From NCBI RefSeq assembly GCF_002086285.1, contig NZ_MVHU01000017.1:1-64000 (forward strand): 64,000 nucleotides of DNA. Reading direction: 5' to 3'. A program made the position numbers and the translations under genes. The notes beneath the pieces were generated by a model. It ran no database searches. It worked only from the letters and a program-made list of their open reading frames with translations, and had not been told where the DNA came from. Positions 20,529 through 28,729 of the stretch are shown here, piece after piece. Each line of letters begins with the position of its first letter. The first letter of the stretch is position 1. The stretch comes from Mycolicibacter kumamotonensis (lineage in GTDB: Bacteria; Actinomycetota; Actinomycetes; Mycobacteriales; Mycobacteriaceae).

Positions 20529-20543
20529 GCGGGGCTGCCCTCG

Positions 20544-20549
20544 TAAAAT
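20544..20549 (+). promoter_or_regulatory. -10 element of a leaderless promoter
   Basis: TAAAAT ends 8 bases before GTG 20558. A transcript starting 6-8 bases after the -10 would begin at or next to the start codon, so the mRNA is probably leaderless. Confidence 0.6.
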
Positions 20550-20557
20550 CTGCTGGT

Positions 20558-20836
20558 GTGATTCCGCTGCCGCGCCCCTGGTTGTTGAGCAGCATCATGC
20601 TGGTCGGGATCGCGGTCGGTGTCCTGACCGGAATCGGGACGACGCTGCTGATCACCGCGCCGGTGCGCCCGGACGCCGCGATCGCACTGGTGCTCGGTGC
20701 GCCCAGCGTGGCGGGTCTGGTGCTGGTGTTCGTCTCCTCGCGCCGGTGGGTAACCGCAATGGGTGCGTTTCTGCTCGCGCTGGCGGTCGGCTGGTTCGGG
20801 GCGCTGGCGGCCGTTCAGGTGGTCTCGCATGTCTGA
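20558..20836 (+). CDS. Small membrane protein (Rv0460-like)
   Basis: A 92-residue hydrophobic protein with three predicted helices: WLLSSIMLVGIAVGVLTGIG, IALVLGAPSVAGLVLVFVSS and AMGAFLLALAVGWFGALAAVQ. Position and size fit Rv0460, which lies between the DUF779 gene and Rv0461. It overlaps the next gene by 8 bases, so the two membrane proteins are likely made together. Function unknown. Confidence 0.75.
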   Translation: MIPLPRPWLLSSIMLVGIAVGVLTGIGTTLLITAPVRPDAAIALVLGAPSVAGLVLVFVSSRRWVTAMGAFLLALAVGWFGALAAVQVVSHV

Positions 20837-21368
20837 GACCACCGACACCGGGGCGCTGCCGATGACCGAGCCGCACTGGCCGCCGAGTTTCGAGACCGGT
20901 CCGCATCCGACCCCGCTGCCCGACCCGGATGACCAGGGTGAGCCCGAGCCGGAATCGAAGCCCGAACCGGAGCCGGTCCCGGCCGCCTCGACTGCGCCCG
21001 ACAAGCCGGCCAAGCCGCCCAAGCCGCTGGTCGTGGAGGGGCAGTACCGATTCCTTAGGTGGTGGCAGCTGGCGCTGGTGCTGGTCGCCGTCTGGATCCC
21101 GGCGGCCGGGATCGGGCTGGGCTTGTTCTCCTGGTGGTTCTCGCTGGCCGACAAGACCCCGGCCGTCTTCGTCGTCGTGGTCTATGCGGTGGCGTGCACC
21201 GTCGCGGGGCTGATCGTGGCGATGGTCGGCGAGAAGCCGTTGCTGGCGGCGCTGGCCATCGCGCTGATGACGGCGGTGTTCGCCTCGGCGGCCGCCGCGG
21301 CGCCGCTGTACGGCCACCACTTCTGCCAGCATGTGAGCCGATGCGTGGGCGGTGTGCTCCCGTACTGA
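20829..21368 (+). CDS. Proline-rich membrane protein (Rv0461-like)
   Basis: A 179-residue protein. The first 65 residues are a Pro/Glu-rich cytoplasmic segment with repeats of the type EPEPESKPEPEP. It is followed by about three membrane helices (WWQLALVLVAVWIPAAGIGL, AVFVVVVYAVACTVAGLIVA, LLAALAIALMTAVFASAAAA). Two Cys occur near the C-terminus (HHFCQHVSRCVGG). It corresponds to Rv0461, directly upstream of lpdC. Function unknown. Confidence 0.78.
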   Translation: MSETTDTGALPMTEPHWPPSFETGPHPTPLPDPDDQGEPEPESKPEPEPVPAASTAPDKPAKPPKPLVVEGQYRFLRWWQLALVLVAVWIPAAGIGLGLFSWWFSLADKTPAVFVVVVYAVACTVAGLIVAMVGEKPLLAALAIALMTAVFASAAAAAPLYGHHFCQHVSRCVGGVLPY

Positions 21369-21401
21369 GGTCCCCGGTGACGTGACCGTTAGGGTGAACG
21401 G

Positions 21402-22802
21402 GTGACCCACTATGACGTCGTTGTCCTCGGAGCCGGCCCCGGTGGTTATGTCGCGGCCATTCGCGCCGCCCAGCTGGGCTTGAACACCGCCATCGTCGAG
21501 CCGAAGTATTGGGGCGGGGTCTGCCTCAACGTCGGCTGTATCCCGTCTAAAGCGTTGCTGCGCAATGCCGAGCTGGCACACATCTTCAACCGCGAGGCCG
21601 CCACCTTCGGGATCAGCGGGGAGGCCAGCTTCGACTACGGCGCGGCGTTCGACCGCAGTCGCAAGGTCGCCGACGGCCGGGTCGCCGGTGTGCACTTCTT
21701 GATGAAGAAGAACAAGATCACCGAGATCCACGGCTACGGCCGGTTCACCGATGCCCACACGCTGGCCGTCGAGCTCAATGAGGGCGGGACCGAGAACGTC
21801 AGCTTCGACAACGCGATCATCGCCACCGGGTCCAGCACCCGCCTGGTGCCGGGCACGTCGCTTTCGGCCAACGTGGTCACCTACGAGCAGCTGATCCTGA
21901 GCCGGGAGCTGCCGGGCTCGATCGTCATCGCCGGATGCGGGGCCATCGGCATAGAGTTCTCCTACATCTTGGCTAACTACGGCGTCGACGTCACGGTGGT
22001 GGAATTCCTGCCGAGGGCGCTGCCCAACGAGGACGTCGAGGTGTCCAAGGAGGTCGAGAAGCAGCTCAAGAAGCTGGGTATCAAGATCCGCACCGGCACC
22101 AAGGTCGAGTCCATCGTGGACAGCGGAGCCGGCGGGTCCGTCACCGTCACCGTCAGCAAGGACGGGCAGACTGAAGAGCTCAAAACCGACAAGGTGTTGC
22201 AGGCCATCGGCTTTGCGCCCAACGTCGACGGCTACGGTTTGGAGGCTGCCGGCGTGGCGCTGACCGACCGGCGCGCGATCGGTGTCGGGGAATACATGCA
22301 GACCTCGGTGCCGCACATCTACGCCATCGGTGACGTCACCGGTCTGCTGCAGCTGGCGCACGTCGCCGAGGCGCAGGGTGTGGTGGCCGCCGAGACCATC
22401 GGCGGTGCCGAGACGATGCCGCTGGGCGACTACCGGATGATGCCGCGCGCCACGTTCTGTCAGCCGCAGGTGGCCAGCTTCGGGCTGACCGAGGAGCAGG
22501 CCCGCGCCGAGGGCTACGACGTGAAGGTGGTCAAGTTCCCGTTCACCGCCAACGGCAAGGCGCACGGGGCGGGCGACCCGAGCGGGTTCGTGAAGCTGAT
22601 CGCCGACACCCGCTACGGCGAGCTGATCGGCGGGCACCTGGTCGGCCACGACGTCTCCGAGCTGCTGCCGGAGCTCACACTGGCGCAGAAATGGGACCTG
22701 ACCGCGAACGAGCTGGCCCGCAACGTGCACACCCACCCGACCATGTCCGAGGCGCTGCAGGAGTGCTTCCACGGCCTGACCGGACACATGATCAACTTCT
22801 GA
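21402..22802 (+). CDS. lpdC: Dihydrolipoamide dehydrogenase
   Basis: A 466-residue flavoprotein disulfide reductase, closely similar to M. tuberculosis Lpd (464). It has the FAD site [20 protein letters not shown], the redox disulfide [13 protein letters not shown], an NAD site [17 protein letters not shown], the second FAD site IYAIGDVTG and the C-terminal His-Glu base in [12 protein letters not shown]. It is the E3 of pyruvate and branched-chain ketoacid dehydrogenases. It also supports the peroxynitrite reductase system with DlaT, AhpD and AhpC. Start GTG 21402 lies just after TTAGGGT, so a leaderless or short-leader transcript is likely. Confidence 0.98.
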   Translation: MTHYDVVVLGAGPGGYVAAIRAAQLGLNTAIVEPKYWGGVCLNVGCIPSKALLRNAELAHIFNREAATFGISGEASFDYGAAFDRSRKVADGRVAGVHFLMKKNKITEIHGYGRFTDAHTLAVELNEGGTENVSFDNAIIATGSSTRLVPGTSLSANVVTYEQLILSRELPGSIVIAGCGAIGIEFSYILANYGVDVTVVEFLPRALPNEDVEVSKEVEKQLKKLGIKIRTGTKVESIVDSGAGGSVTVTVSKDGQTEELKTDKVLQAIGFAPNVDGYGLEAAGVALTDRRAIGVGEYMQTSVPHIYAIGDVTGLLQLAHVAEAQGVVAAETIGGAETMPLGDYRMMPRATFCQPQVASFGLTEEQARAEGYDVKVVKFPFTANGKAHGAGDPSGFVKLIADTRYGELIGGHLVGHDVSELLPELTLAQKWDLTANELARNVHTHPTMSEALQECFHGLTGHMINF

Positions 22803-22811
22803 ATCAGACTT

Positions 22812-22835
22812 GCCGCCGATGCGCGCGTCGGCGGC
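22812..22835 (+). terminator. Terminator after lpdC
   Basis: An 8-bp stem (GCCGCCGA / TCGGCGGC) with an 8-base loop, starting 10 bases after the lpdC stop and followed by GTTTCCC. Confidence 0.75.
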
Positions 22836-22924
22836 GTTTCCCTTGCTACCGGCTGTCAAACCAGCCAAGCTTGCGGTCGTGGGGAGTTCAGAGCCGCGAC
22901 AGGTGCACCGGAAGCCGAGGTCCG

Positions 22925-24100
22925 ATGACCCGGCGGTATGACGTGGCGATAGCCGGGGGCGGGCCGGCGGGTTCGGCGGCTGCCTGGCAGGCGCTCCGGA
23001 CCGGTGCCCGGGTGGTGGTGCTGGACAAGGCCGAGTTTCCGCGCGACAAACCCTGTGGGGACGGCTTGACTCCGCGTGCCACCGGTTACCTGCAGAGGAT
23101 GGGTCTGGCCGACGAGATCGCCAAGTTCCACCGCATCAACCGGGCCAAGATCTTCAGCCCGAGTCAGTGGGAACTGACCTTGCCGCGCCGCGTCGGGATG
23201 CCCGACCACGGGCACGGTATCCGCCGTCGCGAGCTGGACACGATGTTGCTCGACAACGCCGCGGCCGCCGGCGCCGAGGTGCGCCAGGGCGCCGAAGTCG
23301 TCGGCCCCCTCGTCGACGACGACGGACGCGTCACCGGCGTGACCCTGAAGTCCGGCGAGAAGGTGCTGGCCGATGCGGTGATCGCCGCCGACGGCGCGTA
23401 CTCGCCGGTCAAGCGCGGGCTCACACTGGACTCGCAATACAACGGCTACACGGCGATCGCGATCCGCGCCGAAATGCCGGCGAACCGCCCGGACTCCGAC
23501 AGCCTCGACATCTATCTGAAGGTTCGGTTCCAGGGCGACCAACTGCCCGGGTACGGCTGGGTGTTCCCACTCGGCGGTGGCCAGGTCAACATCGGGGTGG
23601 GCTACGTCAACAGCTACAAGCACTGGCAGAAGATCAACTCCACCCAGTTCCTGGGCGAATTCATGGCCACCCTGCCCCGGGAATGGGAGCTGCCGTCGAT
23701 CGCCGAGTTGCAGAAGTCGAAGGCCCTGCAGGGCTGGCGGCTGCCGATGGGTTTCACCGCCTGGCCGCCGTGGCGCCCGGGTGTGCTGTTCGCCGGTGAT
23801 GCGCTGGGGGCGGCCCGGCCGGTGTCGGGCGCGGGCATTTCCAAGGCGTTGCAGTCCGGGATGGCGGCCGGTGAGTGCGCCATCGCCGCGTTGGCCAACG
23901 GCGGGCCCGACGATTTCAGCAACTACCAGCAAACCATCCAAGCGGCATGGGGCAAGGAGTACCGGCTCGGCCGGGTCTTCAACAAGCTGGCCGGCGTCCC
24001 GGCCCTCACCCGCACCGCGCTCACGTTGTTGGACAGTGTGAACCATCCCGGGTTTCGAGCACGACTGCTGTTGTGGGAGAAGACATTATCGGGACGGTAG
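22925..24100 (+). CDS. Geranylgeranyl-reductase-family FAD oxidoreductase (MenJ-like)
   Basis: A 391-residue flavoprotein. The FAD Rossmann motif DVAIAGGGPAGSAAAWQAL is followed by the family signature FPRDKPCGDGLTPRA. Then come the substrate-face LPGYGWVFPLGGGQVNIGVG and the second FAD motif GVLFAGDALGAARPVSGAGIS. MenJ (Rv0561c), which saturates one isoprene unit of menaquinone, shares these motifs, but this gene is not in a menaquinone operon. It is an extra prenyl reductase. It converges on a fused phytol/phytyl-phosphate-kinase-like gene 10 bases away, which suggests both act on a reduced prenyl alcohol or its phosphate. No counterpart lies at this place in M. tuberculosis. Confidence 0.85.
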   Translation: MTRRYDVAIAGGGPAGSAAAWQALRTGARVVVLDKAEFPRDKPCGDGLTPRATGYLQRMGLADEIAKFHRINRAKIFSPSQWELTLPRRVGMPDHGHGIRRRELDTMLLDNAAAAGAEVRQGAEVVGPLVDDDGRVTGVTLKSGEKVLADAVIAADGAYSPVKRGLTLDSQYNGYTAIAIRAEMPANRPDSDSLDIYLKVRFQGDQLPGYGWVFPLGGGQVNIGVGYVNSYKHWQKINSTQFLGEFMATLPREWELPSIAELQKSKALQGWRLPMGFTAWPPWRPGVLFAGDALGAARPVSGAGISKALQSGMAAGECAIAALANGGPDDFSNYQQTIQAAWGKEYRLGRVFNKLAGVPALTRTALTLLDSVNHPGFRARLLLWEKTLSGR

Positions 24101-24110
24101 CGAAGTGCGG

Positions 24111-25565
24111 CTACCGCAGCAGCTGAAATACCACCAATCCCGCCGCCATCCCGGCCCCATTGGCGAAGGCGTTGACGACGTCGTTGTCCACCCAGCGCCA
24201 CCCCCAGGACGGCTGCGTCGGCGACCCACAGTGCAGGCGGTCCTCCACCGTTGCTCCGCAGGCGGTGCACAAGAAGTGTGCCTCCACGCTGGCGCCGATC
24301 AGGGTGTCCACCAGGGAGCCGATGATCCCGGCTGCCAGGCCGACGGGCACCATCGTCAGCCCCCCGAAGAGCGCGCCGAAACCTCCGACCGCCGACGCTC
24401 CCACCACCGTCGCCGCTGAACCCAGTGGGGAGACCGCCCCCGACGTGCCTTTGGCGACGCGGCTCCGCGTCCGCAGCGACACCGGATCCCGCCTGGAGAA
24501 CCGGCCGATCTCCGATGCCCACGAATCGGCGATGCCGGCGGCGATCCCGCCGATGGAGACGGCGTACCAGGCCGGATCGCGAGTGAACGCGAAGCCGATC
24601 ACCGGGGTCAGCACCGGTAGGCCGGCGTTCACCGCGACCTGACTCAGGGTGCGCATGCCTTCGGACCGGCTGGGCCGGCGATACGCGGTGAGCAGGCTGG
24701 TCAGCGAGAAGAAGACGGCGGCCGGGATGATCCACGCCCACCCGCCGAGGCCGACGGCGATACCGGCGATCAGGCCACCGCACAGCGCGCCCGGTAGATC
24801 CAGCCAGCGCATCCGCAGCATGAACGGCACGATGGCGCAGCCGAATACGGCCGCGGCCAACCAGCGCAGCGCGTCGTCGGTCGACAGATCGCGCGCGACA
24901 TGCAACAGCAGTGCCACCCACGGTGTGATCAGCAGGTTGTCCGCCGCCGGCCAGACCAGCAGTTCGACCGCCGCCGTCGTCACCGCGACGAACAACGAAA
25001 CCGCCACCGCCATAAACGAGTTCAGTTCGAGGCCGACCTGGCAGAACACGAACGACACGGCGAAGGCGATCGCCACGAAGGCCACCGAGCCCTCCAGGGA
25101 GCGCACGCCGCCGCCGGCTTCCAGCCGGTGGCGGCCCAGGCGGTCGCCGATCAGGGCCGCGCCCGCGTCGGCCAGACCCAGCACCGCCACCCCCGCGGCG
25201 ATCGCAACCCGGTCCGGCCAGAACGCCAGCACCGCGACGAGCGCCCCGGCGGCGAAGCCGACCAGTCCGTAGTCGCGGGACCGGGTGCCGTCGAAGACTC
25301 CCGGCACCGGGACCAGGCCCCGTTCCACGATGAATGTCAACGCCACCGTCGCGACGGCCAGCACGCCCGCCACCACCGCGCCGTTGGACAACTGGAACGC
25401 GGCCCCGGCTGCGAACAGCCCGCACAGTGCGTGGGGAACCTTGCGGGTGACCAGCGGGCCGGCGCCACGGCGTACCAACGCTCGCCCGACGAGGATCAGC
25501 GCGACCGCGATCAGCAGGACCCCGCCCCCGGCGACGGCCAGGTCGTGGCTCACGGTAGCTGTCAC
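24111..25565 (-). CDS. Fusion of phytol-kinase-like (VTE5-type) and DUF92/phytyl-phosphate-kinase-like (VTE6-type) membrane domains
   Basis: A 484-residue polytopic membrane protein with two recognisable halves. Residues 1 to about 210 resemble the CTP-dependent polyprenol/phytol kinase family: VTRKVPHALCGLFAAG, then LGLADAGAALIGDRLGRHRL and a Gly-rich SLEGSVAF. Residues about 225-484 match DUF92: VNAGLPVLTPVIGF, a DSWASEIGRFS motif and RVAKGTSGAVSPLGSAA. In plants VTE5 phosphorylates phytol and the DUF92 protein VTE6 adds the second phosphate. One polypeptide with both halves could therefore turn a prenyl alcohol into its diphosphate. Substrate is inferred from domain pairing and from the adjacent prenyl reductase. 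Confidence 0.78.
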   Translation of the reverse strand: MTATVSHDLAVAGGGVLLIAVALILVGRALVRRGAGPLVTRKVPHALCGLFAAGAAFQLSNGAVVAGVLAVATVALTFIVERGLVPVPGVFDGTRSRDYGLVGFAAGALVAVLAFWPDRVAIAAGVAVLGLADAGAALIGDRLGRHRLEAGGGVRSLEGSVAFVAIAFAVSFVFCQVGLELNSFMAVAVSLFVAVTTAAVELLVWPAADNLLITPWVALLLHVARDLSTDDALRWLAAAVFGCAIVPFMLRMRWLDLPGALCGGLIAGIAVGLGGWAWIIPAAVFFSLTSLLTAYRRPSRSEGMRTLSQVAVNAGLPVLTPVIGFAFTRDPAWYAVSIGGIAAGIADSWASEIGRFSRRDPVSLRTRSRVAKGTSGAVSPLGSAATVVGASAVGGFGALFGGLTMVPVGLAAGIIGSLVDTLIGASVEAHFLCTACGATVEDRLHCGSPTQPSWGWRWVDNDVVNAFANGAGMAAGLVVFQLLR

Positions 25566-25571
25566 GCAGCG

Positions 25572-26111
25572 CTACTCATCGAAGTCCAAAGGCACCCGCA
25601 GTGCGCTCAGCGTGGCGGCCAGAGCGTCGTATTGGCATGTGAGCATGACGAATTCGATCAGCCGGGGACGGTCGAAGTGCTCGGACAACTGCGCCCAGGT
25701 GGCATCCGAGAGCGTGCGGGTATGCACGAGTTCATCGATGCCGGTCAGCATGACGCGCTGACGATCGTCCAGGCCGGGCGCATCGGGGCCTTCGAAAATA
25801 CGCTCCTGGGTGGCGTCGTCCAAGCCGGCCGCGGCGGCCATTCGCCGGTGGTGCTGCAGTTCGTACTGGCTGTCACGCAGGTGGCCCACCCGCAGGATCA
25901 CCAACTCGGTGTCGCGGGTCGACAGCTTGCCGCCCCGCATCAGCACCCCGCCGAACGGCAGCCAGGACCACATCAACCGCTTGTGCTGACCGAGTGTGGT
26001 GAACAGGTGCGCCCTGGGCACGTGCTGGCGGGCGGCGACGACCTTGCAGACCAGCCAATTGACCAGACCGAGGTCGCGCAGGCCGGGGGCTTCGGGGATG
26101 CGTGCTGTCAC
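25572..26111 (-). CDS. Carboxymuconolactone decarboxylase / AhpD-like protein (Rv0464c-like)
   Basis: A 179-residue all-helical AhpD-like protein. LSTRDTELVILRVGHLRDSQYELQHHRRMAAAAGL is the family core, with Glu and His. The redox CxxC of true AhpD is absent, so peroxidase-partner activity is doubtful. Its ATG overlaps the ramB stop by four bases (ATGA), as expected for Rv0464c-Rv0465c, so it is co-translated with ramB. Function unknown. Confidence 0.85.
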   Translation of the reverse strand: MTARIPEAPGLRDLGLVNWLVCKVVAARQHVPRAHLFTTLGQHKRLMWSWLPFGGVLMRGGKLSTRDTELVILRVGHLRDSQYELQHHRRMAAAAGLDDATQERIFEGPDAPGLDDRQRVMLTGIDELVHTRTLSDATWAQLSEHFDRPRLIEFVMLTCQYDALAATLSALRVPLDFDE

Positions 26112-27535
26112 CGCTGTTGCTTTACCAGATACGGCGACACCGTGCTGCGGTGTTCGTTGAGATCGAGGTCACGGCCCAGCGCGGGGAATGCCCGCTGCGG
26201 ACAGTTGTCACGCTCGCAGACCCGGCAGCCGGCCCCGATCGGGGTGGCGGGCACGTCATGGCCGTCGTGCAGGTCCAGCCCCTCGGAATAGACCAGCCGA
26301 TGGGCGTGGCGCAGTTCGCAGCCCAGCCCGATCGCGAACGTCTTGCCCGGCTGGCCCCACCGGGAGGCACGGCGCTCGACGGTGCGTGCCACCCACAGGT
26401 ATTTGCGGCCGTCGGGCATCTCGGCGACCTGCACGAGGATTTTTCCGGGGTTGCCGAACGTCTCGTAGACATTCCACAGCGGGCAGGTTCCGCCGCTGGA
26501 GGAAAAGTGAAAGCCGGTGGCCGACTGACGTTTCGACATGTTGCCGGCTCGATCGACACGGACGAATGAGAACGGCACGCCCCGCATCGACGGGCGCTGC
26601 AGGGTGGACAGCCGGTGGGCGATGGTCTCGTAGCTGACCCGGTAGAACGCCGACAGCCGCTCGATGTCGTAGCGGAACGTCTCGGCGCTGTCGTGGAACT
26701 GCCCGTAGGGCAGCACGACGGCCGCCGCGAAGTAGTTGGCCAGCCCGAGCCTGGCCAGGGTGCGGGCGTCCTTCGAGGTGAACTTGCCCTCTTCGACCAT
26801 CGCCGAGATCTGGTCGTCGTATTCCAGGTAGGCCAGTTCGGCGGCCATCTTGAACACCCGCTGGCCCCACGACAGGTGGTTGGAGATGTCCAGGGTCCGG
26901 GTCTCGGTGTCGTAGCGGTGCAGCACGGTCTCGCCCAGGTCGATCCGGCGGTTGATGTGCACGCCGTGCACCTCGGTGAGCCGGTTGGCCAACTCGATGG
27001 CCAGTTCGCCCTGGTGCCGGCGCATCCGGGTGGCCAGTTCCTCTGCGGCGGTGTCGAGTTCGTGCAGGTAGTTCTGCCGCTGATAGAAGTAGTCGCGGAC
27101 CTCTTCGTGCGGCATGGTGATCGCGCCGGTGCCGCTGCCGTCGGTGTAGCGCTCCTCGGTGGCCGCGGCCAGCTGGGCCGTGGTGATCCGGTAGCGGCGG
27201 TGCAGGTTGACCATCGCCCGGGCCAATTTGGGGTGGGCGCTGACCATTTCGGCCACCTCGGTCAGCTCGACCTCGACGTCCAGGTCGCGGTCCAGCGTGA
27301 CCTCGCGCAACTCGGCGACCAGCCGGGTGTCGTCCTGGGAGGCGAAGAAGGTGGCGTCGACCCCGAAGACCTCGGTGATGCGCAGCAGCACCGCCACCGT
27401 CAGCGGCCGGACGTCGTGCTCGATCTGGTTGAGGTAACTCGGTGAGATCCCCAACATCTGCGCCAGGGCGGCCTGGCTGAACCCGCGCTCGCTGCGCAGC
27501 TGGCGCACTCGGGAGCCGACGTAGGTCTTGGCCAC
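26108..27535 (-). CDS. ramB: RamB, regulator of acetate metabolism
   Basis: A 475-residue regulator from GTG 27535, next to the 474 residues of M. tuberculosis RamB. Residues 5-65 are the HTH_3 DNA-binding domain (RVRQLRSERGFSQAALAQMLG, ISPSYLNQIEHDVRPLTV). The middle is the IrrE/DUF955-like domain. The C-terminal ScfR-like part has a Cys-rich segment (GGTCPLWN, CRVCERDNCPQRAFPA). RamB represses icl and itself according to carbon source. A candidate self-operator lies just upstream at 27554-27572, and icl follows at 28730 with similar half-sites. Confidence 0.96.
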   Translation of the reverse strand: MAKTYVGSRVRQLRSERGFSQAALAQMLGISPSYLNQIEHDVRPLTVAVLLRITEVFGVDATFFASQDDTRLVAELREVTLDRDLDVEVELTEVAEMVSAHPKLARAMVNLHRRYRITTAQLAAATEERYTDGSGTGAITMPHEEVRDYFYQRQNYLHELDTAAEELATRMRRHQGELAIELANRLTEVHGVHINRRIDLGETVLHRYDTETRTLDISNHLSWGQRVFKMAAELAYLEYDDQISAMVEEGKFTSKDARTLARLGLANYFAAAVVLPYGQFHDSAETFRYDIERLSAFYRVSYETIAHRLSTLQRPSMRGVPFSFVRVDRAGNMSKRQSATGFHFSSSGGTCPLWNVYETFGNPGKILVQVAEMPDGRKYLWVARTVERRASRWGQPGKTFAIGLGCELRHAHRLVYSEGLDLHDGHDVPATPIGAGCRVCERDNCPQRAFPALGRDLDLNEHRSTVSPYLVKQQR

Positions 27536-27553
27536 TTCGCCGAGCCTACCTGC

Positions 27554-27572
27554 TGCGAAGGCGACATTCGCA
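27554..27572. promoter_or_regulatory. Candidate RamB operator at ramB
   Basis: TGCGAA, 7-base spacer, TTCGCA: a perfect 6-bp inverted repeat between the divergent ramB and thioesterase starts. The TTCGCA half-site recurs twice in the icl upstream region (28559-28573). Confidence 0.5.
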
Positions 27573-27619
27573 TTATTGGCATGGCATGATCGCTCAGGGA
27601 AAAACAACCGGGAGCATCG

Positions 27620-28447
27620 ATGCAGCAGACAGATGAGCCGACCGGCCTGGCGAAGGTCTTGATGCCGGTGCCGGACCCGCATCCCGACGTGTTCGACCGG
27701 CAGTGGCCGCTGCGGGTCGCCGACATCGACCGGCACGGCCGGCTGCGGATGGACGCGGCCGCCCGGCACATCCAGGACATCGGTCAGGATCAGCTGCGGG
27801 AGATGGGGTATGAGGCCACCCACCCGCTGTGGATCGTCCGGCGCACCATGATGGACCTGATCGCACCCATCGAGTTCCAGGACATCCTGCGGGTGCGGCG
27901 CTGGTGCTCGGGCACCTCCAACCGGTGGTGTGAGATGCGCGTCCGCATCGACGGACGGCGCAGCGGCGGGCTCATCGAATCCGAGGCGTTCTGGATCAAC
28001 ATCAACCGCGAGACCCAGGGCCCGGCGCGCATCTCCGAGGACTTCCTGGCCGGGCTCAAACGCACCACCAGCGTCGACCGGCTGCGCTGGAAGGCGTACC
28101 TGAGTGGCGGGAACCGCGATGTGCGGGCCGGTGCCGCCGAGATCCACGAGTATCCGATCCGATTCACCGACATCGACCTGTTCGATCACATGAACAACTC
28201 GGTGTACTGGAGCGTGGTCGAGGATTACCTGGCGAGCTATCCGGAACTGCTCGCGGCGCCGCTGCGGGTCACCCTGGAACACGACGCCGCGGTCGCCCTG
28301 GGCGACAAACTAGAGATCGTCTCCCATCTGCACCCGGCCGGATCGACCGATCGGTTCGGGCCGCAACTGGCCGATCGCGCTGTTAGAACGCTCACATACA
28401 TGGTCGGTGAAGAGGTCAAAGCGCTCGCCGCGATCTTCCCGCTGTAA
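27620..28447 (+). CDS. Acyl-ACP thioesterase-like double-hotdog protein (Rv0466-like)
   Basis: A 275-residue protein. Two hotdog halves are visible: PLRVADIDRHGRLRMDAAARHIQDIGQDQL in the first and EYPIRFTDIDLFDHMNNSVYWSVVEDYL in the second. The FDHMNNSVY segment is typical of FatA/FatB-type acyl-ACP thioesterases. It would release fatty acids from acyl carrier protein or act on acyl-CoA. It is divergent from ramB and upstream of icl, as in M. tuberculosis. ATG 27620 gives a little more length than Rv0466; a start near residue 15 is possible. Confidence 0.87.
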   Translation: MQQTDEPTGLAKVLMPVPDPHPDVFDRQWPLRVADIDRHGRLRMDAAARHIQDIGQDQLREMGYEATHPLWIVRRTMMDLIAPIEFQDILRVRRWCSGTSNRWCEMRVRIDGRRSGGLIESEAFWININRETQGPARISEDFLAGLKRTTSVDRLRWKAYLSGGNRDVRAGAAEIHEYPIRFTDIDLFDHMNNSVYWSVVEDYLASYPELLAAPLRVTLEHDAAVALGDKLEIVSHLHPAGSTDRFGPQLADRAVRTLTYMVGEEVKALAAIFPL

Positions 28448-28458
28448 CACGTTCTAGT

Positions 28459-28474
28459 CAGTACGGGCGTACTG
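28459..28474. promoter_or_regulatory. Palindrome upstream of icl
   Basis: CAGTACG-GG-CGTACTG, a perfect 7-bp inverted repeat with a 2-base centre, just after the thioesterase stop. Thirty bases later TACCGACCGGTA (28506-28517) is a second near-palindrome of TetR-operator type. Either could be an operator of the icl promoter. Confidence 0.45.
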
Positions 28475-28558
28475 CTAATACCCGCGTTGACCAGTGCAGA
28501 TAAGTTACCGACCGGTAGCTTAACTGGCGGGCGACGCGAGAGGCTGTCCACGCGATTC

Positions 28559-28575
28559 TTCGCAAACTTCGCATA
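28559..28575. promoter_or_regulatory. Candidate RamB site(s) at the icl promoter
   Basis: TTCGCAAACTTCGCATA contains two TTCGCA half-sites. Its AAACTTCGCATA part matches the corynebacterial RamB consensus AAACTTTGCAAA, as I recall it, at 10 of 12 positions. A reverse-oriented CCAAAGTT follows at 28593-28600. Confidence 0.5.
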
Positions 28576-28631
28576 ACGCCCGTACTGTTTGGCCAAAGTT
28601 GGCAGTGAAAACCAGTGGACCTGGGCCGATG

Positions 28632-28660
28632 TGGTGTGTCAGGGTCTCGTTAACACACCA
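28632..28660. promoter_or_regulatory. Inverted repeat in the icl leader region
   Basis: TGGTGTGT-N13-ACACACCA, a perfect 8-bp inverted repeat ending 70 bases before the icl ATG. It could be an operator or, if transcribed, a leader hairpin. Confidence 0.45.
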
Positions 28661-28729
28661 GTAAATTCGTCGGGGTGTTGGCAAGTCCGATAAGCGGCCC
28701 GGCGATCGCGCGAAACAGAAGGAGTCGCC

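Noticed and set aside
20652..22868. Minus-strand 738-codon frame opposite lpdC
   Set aside because: Shadow frame; no recognisable domain and lpdC is intact on the other strand.
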